Shown piece after piece: positions 54,371 through 64,000 of a stretch of 64,000 bases of DNA. Made by a program: the position numbers and the translations under genes. Under the pieces are notes generated by a model that was not told where the DNA came from, did no database searches, and saw nothing but the letters and a program-made list of their open reading frames with translations. Numbering within the stretch: the first letter of the stretch is position 1; each line of letters starts with the position of its first letter. Source of the stretch: Malachius bipustulatus (Eukaryota; Arthropoda; Insecta; Coleoptera; Melyridae); the NCBI GenBank assembly GCA_910589415.1, contig CAJUUM010000031.1, positions 62,001-126,000 of the forward strand. The letters run 5' to 3'.

Positions 54371-55719
54371 TCAATTTTCACCTCTATTATCTTCTTCTTC
54401 ATTTACCACCACTCTTCTTCTGCTCTTTTCTGCATCTATAGCTATGAGGTATGTATAAATGTGGCTCAGACCTGCTATATCACTCCTCTTGTTCATTGAG
54501 TTAGGTTCTTGGGCTATTCTACACATCTCTTTGAAAGTTCTTCTTCTAAGTGATTGGTCAGTGTCTAGGATGGTAGTTTCTTCGTAGTTGGGGGTGTGTC
54601 CCTGTTGTATGACATGTTCAGCCAGGGCACATGTGTTCTTTGAATGTCTACAGTCACTTTTATGTGACGTAATTCTATGTTTCAGATTTCTGGAGCTTTG
54701 GCCGATGTAAACTAAAGGGCAGTCTCTACAAGGGATTCTATAAACCGTATCACATTTGTCCAGTAGATTAGTCTTGTCTTTGATTTTTGAGAACAGTAGG
54801 TTGGTCGTTGTTACATTTTTTACTGCTATTTTGATTTGTAAGGTTTTCATTATGTCAATTAATTTGCTAGTCAAGGGTTCAGCATTAGGGAGTGTGCCAA
54901 ATTTCTTGATGGTCGTCTCGGTATTGGTCTCCTCAGTAAGTTGAATTACATTGTTTGCACTAATCTCTTCTATTGGACTGTTAAGCAGGTTGTTCAGCAA
55001 TTTTCTGGGGTAAGAATTCTCTAGTAGGGTGTTCCTCAGCTTTATTAGGTTTTTGTTGTAGAAATCTGGGTGGCTGATTTTGTAAATTCTGTTCTTCAAA
55101 TTTTTGATTAGGTTGATTTTCATTTTCATTTTATGCGCCGAGTGGTAGTTGAGGTATCTTCCTGAGCTCGTAGGTTTAATATACCAGTCCAACTTTATGA
55201 TTTGTTGTGCTGTTCTGATAACCAGTGTGTCTAGGAACGGGACGCTATTTCGTTGATCTTCTTTTTCTACTGTGAATTGGACATGTGTATTGTAAGAATT
55301 AAAAATTGTCACAATTTCTTCTACTTTGTCTTCTGGTACCGAGCAAATTATGTCATCCACGTATTTCTTGATGAAGTCTATTTCGAAAGTTAGTTTTGGG
55401 ATGCAATTATCTAGCAGGTCGTCCATAATATATTGTGCGATGATGGGGGAATTACTGCTACCCATTGGAGTACCCAGGATTTGTTTGTAGAATTCATCAT
55501 TGTATGAAAAGTATGTTGTTTCAAATGTGAAGTCTACTAACTCTATGAATTTTTCATTAGTTATGTCTGTGTGTTGTCTTATTTGCTCCCATTTCTTTTC
55601 TATGCTGTTGATCGCTAGTTGTTTGGGGATGTTGGAGAATAGTGAAACGACATCTAGGCTGATTACTACATATCCTGGTGGAATGTTTCTGTTGTTCGCA
55701 AAGTTGGCAAAATCAAAAA
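54371..55719 (-). CDS. Penelope reverse transcriptase (C-terminal part) plus GIY-YIG endonuclease
   Basis: About 450 open codons from the microsatellite edge. The RT part has VVISLDVVSLFSNIP (motif A), GTPMGSSNSPIIAQY (motif B), KKYVDDII (motif C, catalytic DD) and NSVPFLDTLV (motif D region). A linker and GIY-YIG domain follow: CDTVYRIPCRDCPLVYIGQSS, LKHRITSHKSDCRHSKNTCALAEHV, HTPNYEE, FKEMCRIAQE, SDIAGLSHIYTYL. Penelope-like elements pair a telomerase-like RT with this nuclease. The frame is intact, but fingers motifs before motif A are absent and translation upstream comes from the (TA)n tract. Confidence 0.92.
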
Positions 55720-55742
55720 TATATATATATATATATATATAT
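55720..55742. repeat. (TA)n microsatellite at the Penelope 5' edge
   Basis: About 11 TA units separating the truncated Penelope copy from the 55.8-64 kb gene region. Confidence 0.9.
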
Positions 55743-55789
55743 AGTCGAAGCATTACTTGATGCTGACGCTAATATCTTCCCTTATACCC

Positions 55790-56271
55790 ATTAAAGCGCA
55801 CACTGGAAGAAAATCGAACAAAAATCATCTCAGTTCACAAGATATTAAGGACAATCTTGTCAAACATGTCAAGGTAAATAGGTAATAATTTTCTAAAGTC
55901 AACGTGCATTAAAATACTTCACGTTTCAGTTGCCTGGAGATATTGAAAAGGCCGTGGAAGAACGCGCTAAAACCTCTTCGCAGCCATTTTTGCCATTCAT
56001 TATAGTGGAAAGTGCTTCATATCTCAATATAAAAAACATACATGTAAGTTTTCATGGTGCTCTCTACAATCCACCTAGTATTTTGAAAGCTATAGATATA
56101 TGTTTTACAATCTTTCACGTCCTGATTTTAAAATATCCTCTCGAATGTGTACATATCTGGCTTTTTATTCAAAGAGCTATTTACATGCTTAAGACCGAGT
56201 TTGACAATATTCCAGCCATAATTGATCTTGCGAACAAAGTTGTCCTACGGGTTAACTCAAATGACAATTAG
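55790..56271 (+). CDS. C-terminal exons of an unrecognised transposon-type protein
   Basis: An exon ending 55873 (…DIKDNLVKHVK) is followed by a 56-bp intron (55874-55929, GTAAAT...TTTCAG) and a final exon 55930-56271, in frame: LPGDIEKAVEERAKTSSQPFLPF, YNPPSILKAIDICFTIFHVL, LKYPLECVHIWLFIQ. This pattern is familiar from uncharacterised insect proteins encoded next to large animal transposase genes, but I cannot assign a function. The start lies upstream and is cut or degraded at the TA microsatellite. It reads in the same direction as the zinc-finger/transposase frame that begins at 56560. Confidence 0.5.
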
Positions 56272-56559
56272 CTATTTCTGGTTTAACATTATCAGAATTT
56301 AGATTTTTATTTCTTTCATTTACATTGGTTCCTTTAGAAGCTGTGTTTATTTAGTTTAAAAGACTGTTTAATCTGTGTTAATATTAATAAGAGTTTTATT
56401 TTTAAGTTTTAGAGGAAGTGAAACACCTTAATTTATCTTTTTTAGTTTACCAACAACCTTAATGCTATTTATAGACTGTTAATTTAAAGACTGTTCAAAA
56501 ATTCGTCTTATTCACACGTACTTACTGTATCTAAAAACTAAGCAAGTTAACTTTAAAAA
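56272..56559. other. AT-rich intergenic stretch
   Basis: Probable promoter and leader of the following gene. No motif I can defend. Confidence 0.35.
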
Positions 56560-56994
56560 ATGATTTGTTGTCACTGCAAAAAACTTTTTTCTAGAAAAGT
56601 TACTCTTATTAATCATATGTTAGCATTCCATAAGCTGTCTGATGAATTTACATGTGGAAATAGCAATTGCAAACGAACGTTTTATTCTTTTTCGTCTTTT
56701 AGGAGACATTTTTCCATTTGTGTAAATTATTCTAAGAGACGATTAAATCTAGATACTAACTCGAAACCTGCATCCGTTTTATCTAGAGAACTTCGCTTTT
56801 CTTCCGAATCGCATCAGTTTGACGAAACTGTCACACCTTCTGATTTCCAAAATGTTACTAACGAGCTTAATTTTACAGATTGTTATTTACGTTTTATTAC
56901 GAAGTTGTACAAAAACCAGTCTGTTACCAGGACTTTAGTACAATCAGTGACTGGAGATGTTGCAGAACTTTTTCAAAATTTTGTTACCATATTA
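56560..56994 (+). pseudogene. N-terminal zinc-finger part of a large transposase-like gene
   Basis: Starts MICCHCKKLFSRKVTLINHM. A C2H2 finger (C-x2-C, x12, H..H) and a second (C-x4-C, RRHF..C) lie in the first 50 residues, and a helical region follows (LNFTDCYLRFITKLYKNQSV, VTGDVAELFQNFV). The frame is interrupted at ATAT (56989-56992) by an LTR retrotransposon and resumes at 62954 without a frame change. It belongs with 62954-64000. Confidence 0.75.
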
Positions 56995-57576
56995 TAACGA
57001 GACCGCTCTGGAAAAATTCTAGTAATTGCTTCTTTAACCTTTAACATTCTAGTCCACGATTTGCTTGTTTGTTTACATTCTCTTTTTTTATACTGAGTTA
57101 GTCAATGACATGTTCGCGACAGTTCCAGTCACATGTCATGTGACACATCGACAGACAGACGTTAGTTCTATGGATTTCTGGAGTGGGCACCCCGAACAAT
57201 CTGACATTTCCAGAATCCACGAATCGACGGGTGCAACGTTCGAGAAAGTACCTACTGTTTCGCTGCCCGTCGGAGGAGCTATATAAGAGTAGCCTCGCGG
57301 TTGCGTAAAACAGTTTAGTTTGGACATAGAGTGAAGTGAAGACAGAGAGCAGAGCAGTAACTAGTGGAAGCTGAACAGAGCAGTAGTGAAGTGAAGTGTG
57401 AAGTAAGGGAGCCAGTAGTGACAGTATAGCGAATTATAAAGAGAACAGCTGTGTTTAGTGTGTTTGATTATTTAGAATAATTATTAGAGGTTATAAGTAC
57501 TTGTGGTGTTAAACAATAAAGTAATTTGTAAGACTTTTAAGTGGTGGATTTATTTATTATTGAGAAATCCGTAACA
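56993..57576 (+). repeat. gypsy 5' LTR
   Basis: 584 bp from TATAACGAG to CCGTAACA. It holds TATATAAG (57280-57287) as a core promoter, with probable start about 30 bases on, and AATAAA (57516-57521) as poly(A) signal. Confidence 0.93.
57280..57287 (+). promoter_or_regulatory. TATA box of the gypsy LTR
   Basis: TATATAAG in a GC-richer setting inside the 5' LTR; the same box lies at about 62655 in the 3' LTR. Confidence 0.6.
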
Positions 57577-57578
57577 AC

Positions 57579-57595
57579 TGGTGTCAGAAGCGGGA
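57579..57595 (+). promoter_or_regulatory. primer-binding site
   Basis: TGGTGTCAGAAGCGGGA, two bases after the 5' LTR. The TGGTGTCAGAAG core matches the 3' end of tRNA-Leu-type primers used by several gypsy lineages; tRNA identity is from memory. Confidence 0.7.
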
Positions 57596-57626
57596 TACGG
57601 ATTCCAGCAAGAAGATTAATTAGTTA

Positions 57627-58963
57627 ATGGGTAAATTAAGAAGTGGAAAGGAAACTGGAAGCGACAAAATGTCTGAGCAAATGTTGGAGGATATGATGTT
57701 ACTGCTCAAAAACGGCCAGGAGGAGCAGAAAAATATTGTGAAGAAGCACGAAGACTCTGAAGAAAAGCTTCTGCAGCAACAAAAAGACTCTGAAGAAAAG
57801 CTTCTGCAACAACAAAAAGATAGCGAAGAAAAGCTGATGCAACAGCAGAAGGATAGTGAGGAGCAGCTGCTAAAAGTTATCCTGCAGCAAAGAGACGATT
57901 ATGTGTGTGGACTAAATAAGGTAAAACAAGACATTGATGGTGTTCGTGATGAAGTCAACGGTGTTCGCAACGAAGTCGGTGGTGTTCGTGACGAGGTGAA
58001 GCTGGTGGAGCACAAAACAAAACTGCTGGTAGAAGAAATGAAGAACGACTTCGAGACAAAACTCAGAACTCTGGAAAGTTCTGAGGTGAAGCATTCTCCG
58101 TGTGCCGCACCGTCTAGCAGTTTTGGTGCGAAAGTAAAACCACCAGCGTACGACGGAACAACTCCCTGGACTGCGTACAAGATGCAGTTTCAGACTGCAT
58201 GCATGGCCAACGGGTGGAACGACGCAGAGAAAGCAACAGCACTGGTTCTTGCTCTTCGAGGGCAAGCTGTGGACATGCTGCAAACACTGCCGGTAGAACT
58301 GCACTCGAATTACAACCAATTGAGTGCAGCATTAGAACTTCGGTTCGGCAATCGCCATATGGAGCAGGTGTTCCAAAATCAGTTAATGAGCAGAGTGCAG
58401 AAGCCGAACGAGTCGCTACAGGAGTTCGAAGCAGATGTCAACAGGATTGTCCATCAAGCCTACCCAGACTCGCCGCAGAACTTCAAGGAACAACTAGCCT
58501 CGCAACCTTTGTCAATGGGATACGAGACACTGAAATACAGAAGATCCTGCGCATGTCACATTTGACAAAGTCCAGCGAAGCGTTAGTTAGAGCGCTTGAG
58601 ATAGACGCAGCAATCAAGGCGTCCAATGGTAGGAACTTCTCCAAGGTACGAGCAGTGACAATCAATGAAGAAAAAGAAGAGGACGTGACTACCATATTGG
58701 AAAGGCTGAGTAAAATGATGGTGGATAAGCTCTCTGAGCAGTTAAATAATGGGAAAAGAGGTTGGACTCCGAGGAGGGACGAAAACAGGAAACAGTGCTA
58801 CCGTTGCGGATCCAGTTCACATTTTATTCGTGACTGTAAAGTTGGTGAGACTCCGAGACGTGGTGGATCCCTGGAACGAAGACCAGGCAGGGACAGGAGC
58901 AGAAGCAGAGATAGAAGTGTCTCTCGAGAACGGGAAGCTCCTCGTCGGCGGCAGGAAAACTAA
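57627..58963 (+). pseudogene. gypsy gag with one frameshift
   Basis: The N-terminal region holds four tandem copies of an 11-residue coiled-coil unit (KDSEEKLLQQQ type, about residues 40-80), then 7-residue GVRDEVN-type repeats (about 107-130). The capsid-like region follows (PPAYDGTTPWTAYKMQFQ, LRGQAVDMLQTLP, RFGNRHMEQVFQNQL, ESLQEFEADVNRIV). A one-base shift near 58495-58505 leads to the frame with TFVNGIRDTEIQKIL, a CCHC knuckle (CYRCGSSSHFIRDC) and an Arg/Ser-rich tail ending 58963. Confidence 0.9.
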
Positions 58964-58974
58964 CTTCAGCCAGT

Positions 58975-61900
58975 GTGGAGGGGCGAATGCTGGCTGACAA
59001 CAACAAGGCCCCCAAGATCGTTTCCATCCGAACACTCCAACGCCACGTAGACAGCCTAGCCGTTGAAGGGCAGATAAATGGGAAATCTGTTGCCATGGTA
59101 CTCGACACCGGATCATCGATCTCATTGGTAAGGAAGGACATGGTCAGTCCTGCTGTAATTCGGCATCCATCGAGGCGGGTCCAGTTGAAGACAGCGACAG
59201 GTGAAATCGCAGATATCATCGGCGAAGTAGATGGCCGAATCCAGCTTGGAGCCCTGGAACTGCATCATACAATTGTGGTAGCCGAGATTGAAGACGAGTT
59301 TATTCTGGGACTAGACATCATTCAACAGCATGAACTGCGGATTAATCCTAAACAAGGTATCCTGAGATTGGGTGAAGAAGACTTGGTACTGAGCTCTAGA
59401 AAATCACAGAAGGTAATGACGAGACTCATTGCGAGTTCAACGACCACCATCCGAGGGTTCAGCGAGCAGATAGTCCCGGCCAGACTGGAAGCAGATCTTG
59501 GAAGCTGCGTTGGGTTAGTCGAGCCATCCCCAGACAGTAATAAGAACCTGATAATAGCCAAGACGTTAGTCAACACTAGCCGAGAGATTCCTGTACGTTT
59601 TGCAAATGTGTTTTCTGGCAGCGCTAGGATCAAGGAAGGTGACGTACTTGGAATTTGCGTACCAGTCAAGAAGATCAGCTGTTGCGAGAAGATGGAGCCC
59701 CAAGAAGACTGCCGATTGCGAAACAAGAAGAGGTATCAACCATGCTGGACCAGATGCTGAAAGACGGAGTTATTGAGGAATCCAACAGCACGTGGTCATC
59801 GCCAGTCGTGTTAGTAACCAAGAAAGATGGAACAACAAGGTTTTGCGTCGATTATAGGAAGCTGAACGATGTTACGAAGAAGGACAGCTACCCGCTACCA
59901 AGAATCGACGACATTTTATGTACCTTGTCTGGCTCAACCTGGTTCTCAACCTTGGACCTGAAGAGCGGTTACTGGCAGGTTGGCATGCACCCAAATGACA
60001 AAGAGAAAACTGCGTTTTCTACTGGCACGGGTTTGTACAATTTCAAGGTTATGCCATTTGGTCTTTGCAACGCGCCAGCCACCTTTGAAAGACTGATGGA
60101 GATGGTACTCCGAGGGCTGACCTGGAAAACATGCCTAGTATACCTGGACGATGTCATGGTTATGGGTTTCACTTTTCAAAATCACATTAACAACCTTCAG
60201 GAAATTTTCGATCGATTCAGAACTGCCAACCTGAAGCTGAATCCAGAAAAATGTTCGCTATTTAAGAAGAAGGTTGAGTTTTTGGGACATACCGTAACTT
60301 CTGAAGGAATCCAGACCAGCGACAGCAAAGTAGCATCGATTCGTGATTGGCCGACTCCTAAAGACAGACACGAAGTCCGTAGTTTCCTCGGTCTTTGTAC
60401 ATACTACCGAAGATTTGTCAAGAAATTTGCAGATGTATCAGCTCCGCTCCATAAGCTCACCGAATTGAAGACGCCTTTCATCTGGGATGCCAAGTGTGAA
60501 GACGCTTTCGGAAGACTGAAAAAGGCTTTGATTTCTAGTCCGATCCTGTCCTATCCTCAAAGAGAAGGAAAGTACGTACTTGATACTGACGCAAGTAATA
60601 TCGGGATAGGTGCTGTTCTATCGCAAGTCCAAGCTGGAGAAGAACGAGTCATCGAGTACTACAGCAAGACCTTGACAAAGGCTGAGAGGAACTACTGTAC
60701 CACCAGGAAAGAATTGTTGGCGATCATCAAATCGGTGGAGCATTTTAAAAATTATCTGCATGGGAAGGAATTCCTGATCAGAACAGATCACGGCGCGCTC
60801 ACCTGGCTGATGAAGATGAAGAACGTAGAGGGTCAGACGTGGATAGAACGACTACAGCAGTTCAACTTCAAAATAAAACATCGCGCAGGCAGATTACACC
60901 AGAACGCTGATGCACTATCAAGGAGGCCATGCGTGAAATGCTCACATTGTGAGCGGATTGAGGATAGCCAGAAGGAAGAGTGCGTTCGAAGGATCGTGAT
61001 CAATGCAGATACAGGATGGACGATAGAAGCATGCAGGAAAGAGCAAGAAAAAGACGAAGACATCGGAGACATTTTAAAACGTAAAGAAGAGAATGGACCG
61101 AGACCAACGTGGGCAGAGGTTTCTCCACGTAGCCCAGAATATAAAGCTCTATGGTCACAATGGGAGTCGCTGCAAATCGAAGATGGTCTGCTGAAGAGAG
61201 CCTGGGAGAGTGCCGACGGAAAGAAGATCGTCATGCAGTTGGTGGTCCAAAGGAGTAAAGTTCCGAAGATTCTCGAAGTAATCCATGGAGGTACATCAGG
61301 AGCTCACTTCGGAGTGAACAAAACACTAGCGAAAGTTCGAGAGAGGTTTTACTGGGTGAACTGCAAGGACGATGTCGAAGCCTGGTGCCGTAAGTGCGAG
61401 AAATGTGCTGCAAGCAAGGGCCCAAGCAGAAGACTGACAGGCGCTATGAAGCAGTACAACGTCGGAGCCCCATTCGAGAGGATAGCTATAGACGTAGCAG
61501 GTCCTTTTCCAATCAGTGACAGCGGCAATCGCTTTATCCTGGTTGCCATGGATTATTTCAGCAAGTGGCCTGAAGCATACGCCATACCGAACCAAGAAGC
61601 TGCTACAGTTGCGAGAGTCTTGGTAGATAATTTAATTAGCAGATTTGGCGTACCTTTAGAGTTGCATTCCGATCAAGGACGAAACTTTGAATCCCAAGTT
61701 TTCGCAGAAATGTGTAAACTGCTTGGGATAAACAAGACAAGGACTACACCTCTCCATCCACAATCTGACGGTATGGTAGAACGGTTTAATCGAACAATGG
61801 AGGAACATCTGTCGAAGGTGGTGAGCAACAATCAGAGAGACTGGGACGAGTACCTGCCTTTGTTGCTGATGTCATATAGGGCAGCCATCCATGAGACTAC

Positions 61901-62327
61901 AGGGCAGACGCCAGCCAAGGTTGTGTTCGGCAAGGAGATTCGGCTACCCTGTGATTTGGTGTACGGTTCACCAAGCAGTCCACCATCGGAGATCAGAAAT
62001 TATGTCGACGAATTAAGAAACTCCATGGCAGAAGTGCATTCCCTAGTCAGGAGGAAGATCAAGTTGGCCAGCGACCGAATGAAGGCGAGGTACGACTTGA
62101 AGGCAAACTCCGGCGGCTTCACAGAAGGAGACAAAGTGTGGTTTTATAATCCAACTAGGAAGAAGGGTCTGTCGCCTAAGTTTATGCCATCCTGGGAAGG
62201 GCCTTACACAATTATTAAAAGGATAAACGACGTGGTGTATAGGATACAGGGGAGCGGAGCCCCCAAGTGCAAGATGAAGGTAGTCCACCTGAATCGTCTG
62301 GCACCCTACTGTGGAGACAGCGAATAA
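58975..62327 (+). pseudogene. gypsy pol with internal deletion and frameshift
   Basis: Protease MVLDTGSSISLV and FILGLDII occur in the frame to 59760. Near 59700 the sequence jumps to APRRLPIAKQEEV in another frame. The segment that normally links protease to reverse transcriptase (about 70-90 residues in relatives) is missing. The rest is open to 62327: reverse transcriptase FCVDYRKLN and LVYLDDVMV, RNase H DTDASNIGIGAVLSQ, integrase zinc finger (HFGVNKTL..WCRKCEKC), catalytic IAIDVAGP, LHSDQGRNFES, MVERFNRT, and a GPY/F-like end (SWEGPYTIIKRI). Confidence 0.92.
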
Positions 62328-62332
62328 GTCCG

Positions 62333-62367
62333 TTCGAGCGGGACGCTCGAAAATAGAAAGGGGGCAG
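62333..62367 (+). promoter_or_regulatory. hairpin and polypurine tract before the 3' LTR
   Basis: TTCGAGCG (62333-62340) pairs with CGCTCGAA (62344-62351) across 3 nt, right after the pol stop. AGAAAGGGGG (62355-62364) is the likely purine tract priming plus-strand synthesis. Confidence 0.7.
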
Positions 62368-62951
62368 TATAACGAGACCGCTCTGGAAAAATTCTAGTAA
62401 TTGCTTCTTTAACCTTTAACATTCTAGTCCACGATTTGCTTGTTTGTTTACATTCTCTTTTTTTATACTGAGTTAGTCAATGACATGTTCGCGACAGTTC
62501 CAGTCACATGTCATGTGACACATCGACAGACAGACGTTAGTTCTATGGATTTCTGGAGTGGGCACCCCGAACAATCTGACATTTCCAGAATCCACGAATC
62601 GACGGGTGCAACGTTCGAGAAAGTACCTACTGTTTCGCTGCCCGTCGGGGGAGCTATATAAGAGTAGCCTCGCGGTTGCGTAAAACAGTTTAGTTTGGAC
62701 ATAGAGTGAAGTGAAGACAGAGAGCAGAGCAGTAACTAGTGGAAGCTGAACAGAGCAGTAGTGAAGTGAAGTGTGAAGTAAGGGAGCCAGTAGTGACAGT
62801 ATAGCGAATTATAAAGAGAACAGCTGTGTTTAGTGTGTTTGATTATTTAGAATAATTATTAGAGGTTATAAGTACTTGTGGTGTTAAACAATAAAGTAAT
62901 TTGTAAGACTTTTAAGTGGTGGATTTATTTATTATTGAGAAATCCGTAACA
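62368..62951 (+). repeat. gypsy 3' LTR
   Basis: Near-identical copy of 56993-57576, followed by the ATAT duplication. Confidence 0.93.
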
Positions 62952-62953
62952 AT

Positions 62954-64000
62954 ATTTTTAAATAATGTAGCTACTCTTGAACCAATCACTAAAGATGACT
63001 TGCACAAAGTATTGCCTGAGAGTAATTGTTTCCACTTATTTGACACAGAGTATAAAAGATTTAAATATTTGACAGACAGGAATTTTTTAATTAGGCCTTT
63101 GTCTTACGTCATCTGCGAAGTATACGATGATAAAAATAAGCATGAAGCAGGTTGCGTATTAGAGATTAAAAAATGCGAAGGCCAGTACATACAAATCAGA
63201 CATGTAATAAAAAAAGTTTTGGAACTTCCTGAAGTATTTAAGGAAATCAGTAACTTTATAACAAATGAAACATGTTCTAATACTTACTCTTCACTTTTCA
63301 ATACCGTGTTATGGAAGCAAATAAAAAGTCACGAAAGATATAAGGGAAAGTTTCTGTTGCCAATTTTCATTTATTTCGATGACTACGAAACGGGAAATCC
63401 TTTAAGTGCACATGCTGGCATTCACAAACTTGGAGCCGTGTATTTTTCTTTTCCCTGCATGCCACCTAAATACTCACGACAGCTAACTAATATTTTTCTT
63501 TTCGGTCTTTTCTATTCATCAGATCGAGAAAAATCGAACACATCAGCATTCAAGCCATTCATCGATGAACTATTATTTTTAGAAAAAGAAGGTATCACGG
63601 TTAATCTTTCGAATAATGAAAAAATACAAATTTTTATTATAGCCCCCCTAGTTCTTGGAGATAATTTGGGAGTAAATTCGGTTCTCGGCTTCTGCTCAAG
63701 CTTTAATTCAAATTATTTTTGCAGAGTATGTCGTGCAGACAAACAATTGACACAAATTATGCATGAAGAAAATTCTACTTTACTTAGAAGCAAAGAAAAT
63801 TATTTCTTGAATTTCGAAGGTATTAAAGAAAAGTGTACTTTCAATCAGTTGCCTTATTTTCATTGTACAGTAAATGTATCATGCGATATAATGCACGACT
63901 TGTTTGAGGGAGTGTGTAGATATGTCATGGCAAAAATTCTCCGAAATTTTATTTTTGAAAAAAGTATTTTAACATTAATCATTTAAATAACAGAATAAAA
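62954..64000 (+). pseudogene. transposase-like protein (animal CACTA/EnSpm-like), continues past window
   Basis: Resuming the 56560-56994 frame: PITKDDLHKVLP, LLPIFIYFDDYETGNPLSAH, LGAVYFSFPCMPP, APLVLGDNLGVNSVLGF, a C-x2-C (YFCRVCRADK) and SCDIMHDLFEGVCRY. The D-x-H-D-FEG and GDN-G motifs are those of large uncharacterised animal proteins resembling Transposase_21/CACTA transposases. Assignment to that superfamily is from pattern memory. Near the window edge an A-run at 63958-63963 is one base short: the +1 frame continues KYFNINHLNNRIK to base 64000. This could be a real frameshift or a base-call error. Confidence 0.65.

Larger units (their letters stand above)
53690..55719 (-). mobile_element. 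Penelope-like element, 5'-truncated
   Basis: Minus strand: reverse transcriptase and GIY-YIG (55719-54371), ~580-bp 3' UTR, hammerhead-like motif at 53765-53793. It is bounded on both sides by TA microsatellites. The N-terminal half of the polymerase is missing. Confidence 0.88.
56993..62951 (+). mobile_element. young Ty3/gypsy retrotransposon without env, defective
   Basis: Two 584-bp LTRs (56993-57576, 62368-62951) differ at one base that I see (A versus G, near 57274/62649). Target duplication ATAT at 56989-56992 and 62952-62955. Primer site at 57579, gag, pol, purine tract before 62368. Both gag and pol are frameshifted and pol has lost a segment, although the LTRs are nearly identical. 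Confidence 0.95.

Noticed and set aside
57065..57286. 73-codon frame present identically at 62440-62661
   Set aside because: It is LTR sequence around the promoter; identity follows from the LTR pair.

Overview
This is eukaryotic, AT-rich DNA, almost certainly from an insect. It contains short GT-AG introns of about 55-80 bp, an errantivirus-type Ty3/gypsy element with an envelope gene, Jockey, I and CR1-like LINEs, Penelope-like elements with a GIY-YIG domain, and PIF/Harbinger, hAT, Tigger, Merlin-like and foldback DNA transposons. I see no confident single-copy host gene, tRNA, rRNA, operon or CRISPR array. The window is a dense graveyard of mobile elements with a few very young copies. 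Species cannot be named from it.

Layout. 0.4-2.7 kb: broken Ty3/gypsy relic (minus). 3.29-15.16 kb: a hAT transposon with 8-bp target duplications, split by a PIF/Harbinger element (5605-13931, 70-bp TIRs, TAA duplications). The Harbinger's own MADF gene is in turn interrupted by a 5.2-kb element with ~1-kb inverted arms, giving three nesting levels. 15.5-19.9 kb: nearly full LINE (plus) with a PHD-finger ORF1. 20-22 kb: direct repeats and a LINE 3' scrap. 22.35-26.35 kb: two large foldback elements with GTGTCCC ends, the second interrupted by a 1.9-kb element ending CCCAAGTAGCA. 26.95-29.14 kb: Tigger/pogo element. 29.3-31.5 kb: Merlin-like transposase scrap and a DUF4780-type LINE relic. 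33.0-45.25 kb: Jockey-type LINE (minus) split at a CAGG duplication by an intact errantivirus (34188-41949; gag, pol and env open; LTRs differing at one base seen).

46.5-47.65 kb: truncated I-clade LINE with a 13-bp duplication and an internal ~247-bp tandem array. 49.5-55.7 kb: Penelope-like elements, namely a head-to-head inverted pair, a copy bracketed by 56-bp perfect inverted repeats, and an RT plus GIY-YIG copy. TA microsatellites and a third foldback element lie between them. Three copies of a 29-nt hammerhead-core-like motif lie at their 3' ends. 55.8-64.0 kb: a transposon-type gene region (C2H2 finger, then a large transposase-like protein running off the window), split at an ATAT duplication by a young Ty3/gypsy element (56993-62951) whose LTRs are near identical but whose gag and pol are broken.

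The main biological content is the insertion order, readable from target duplications and restored reading frames, and the RNA-level signals in the young elements: a -1 slippery site at the errantivirus gag-pol junction, tRNA primer sites, 3' UTR hairpins, and the hammerhead-like motif with stem covariation.
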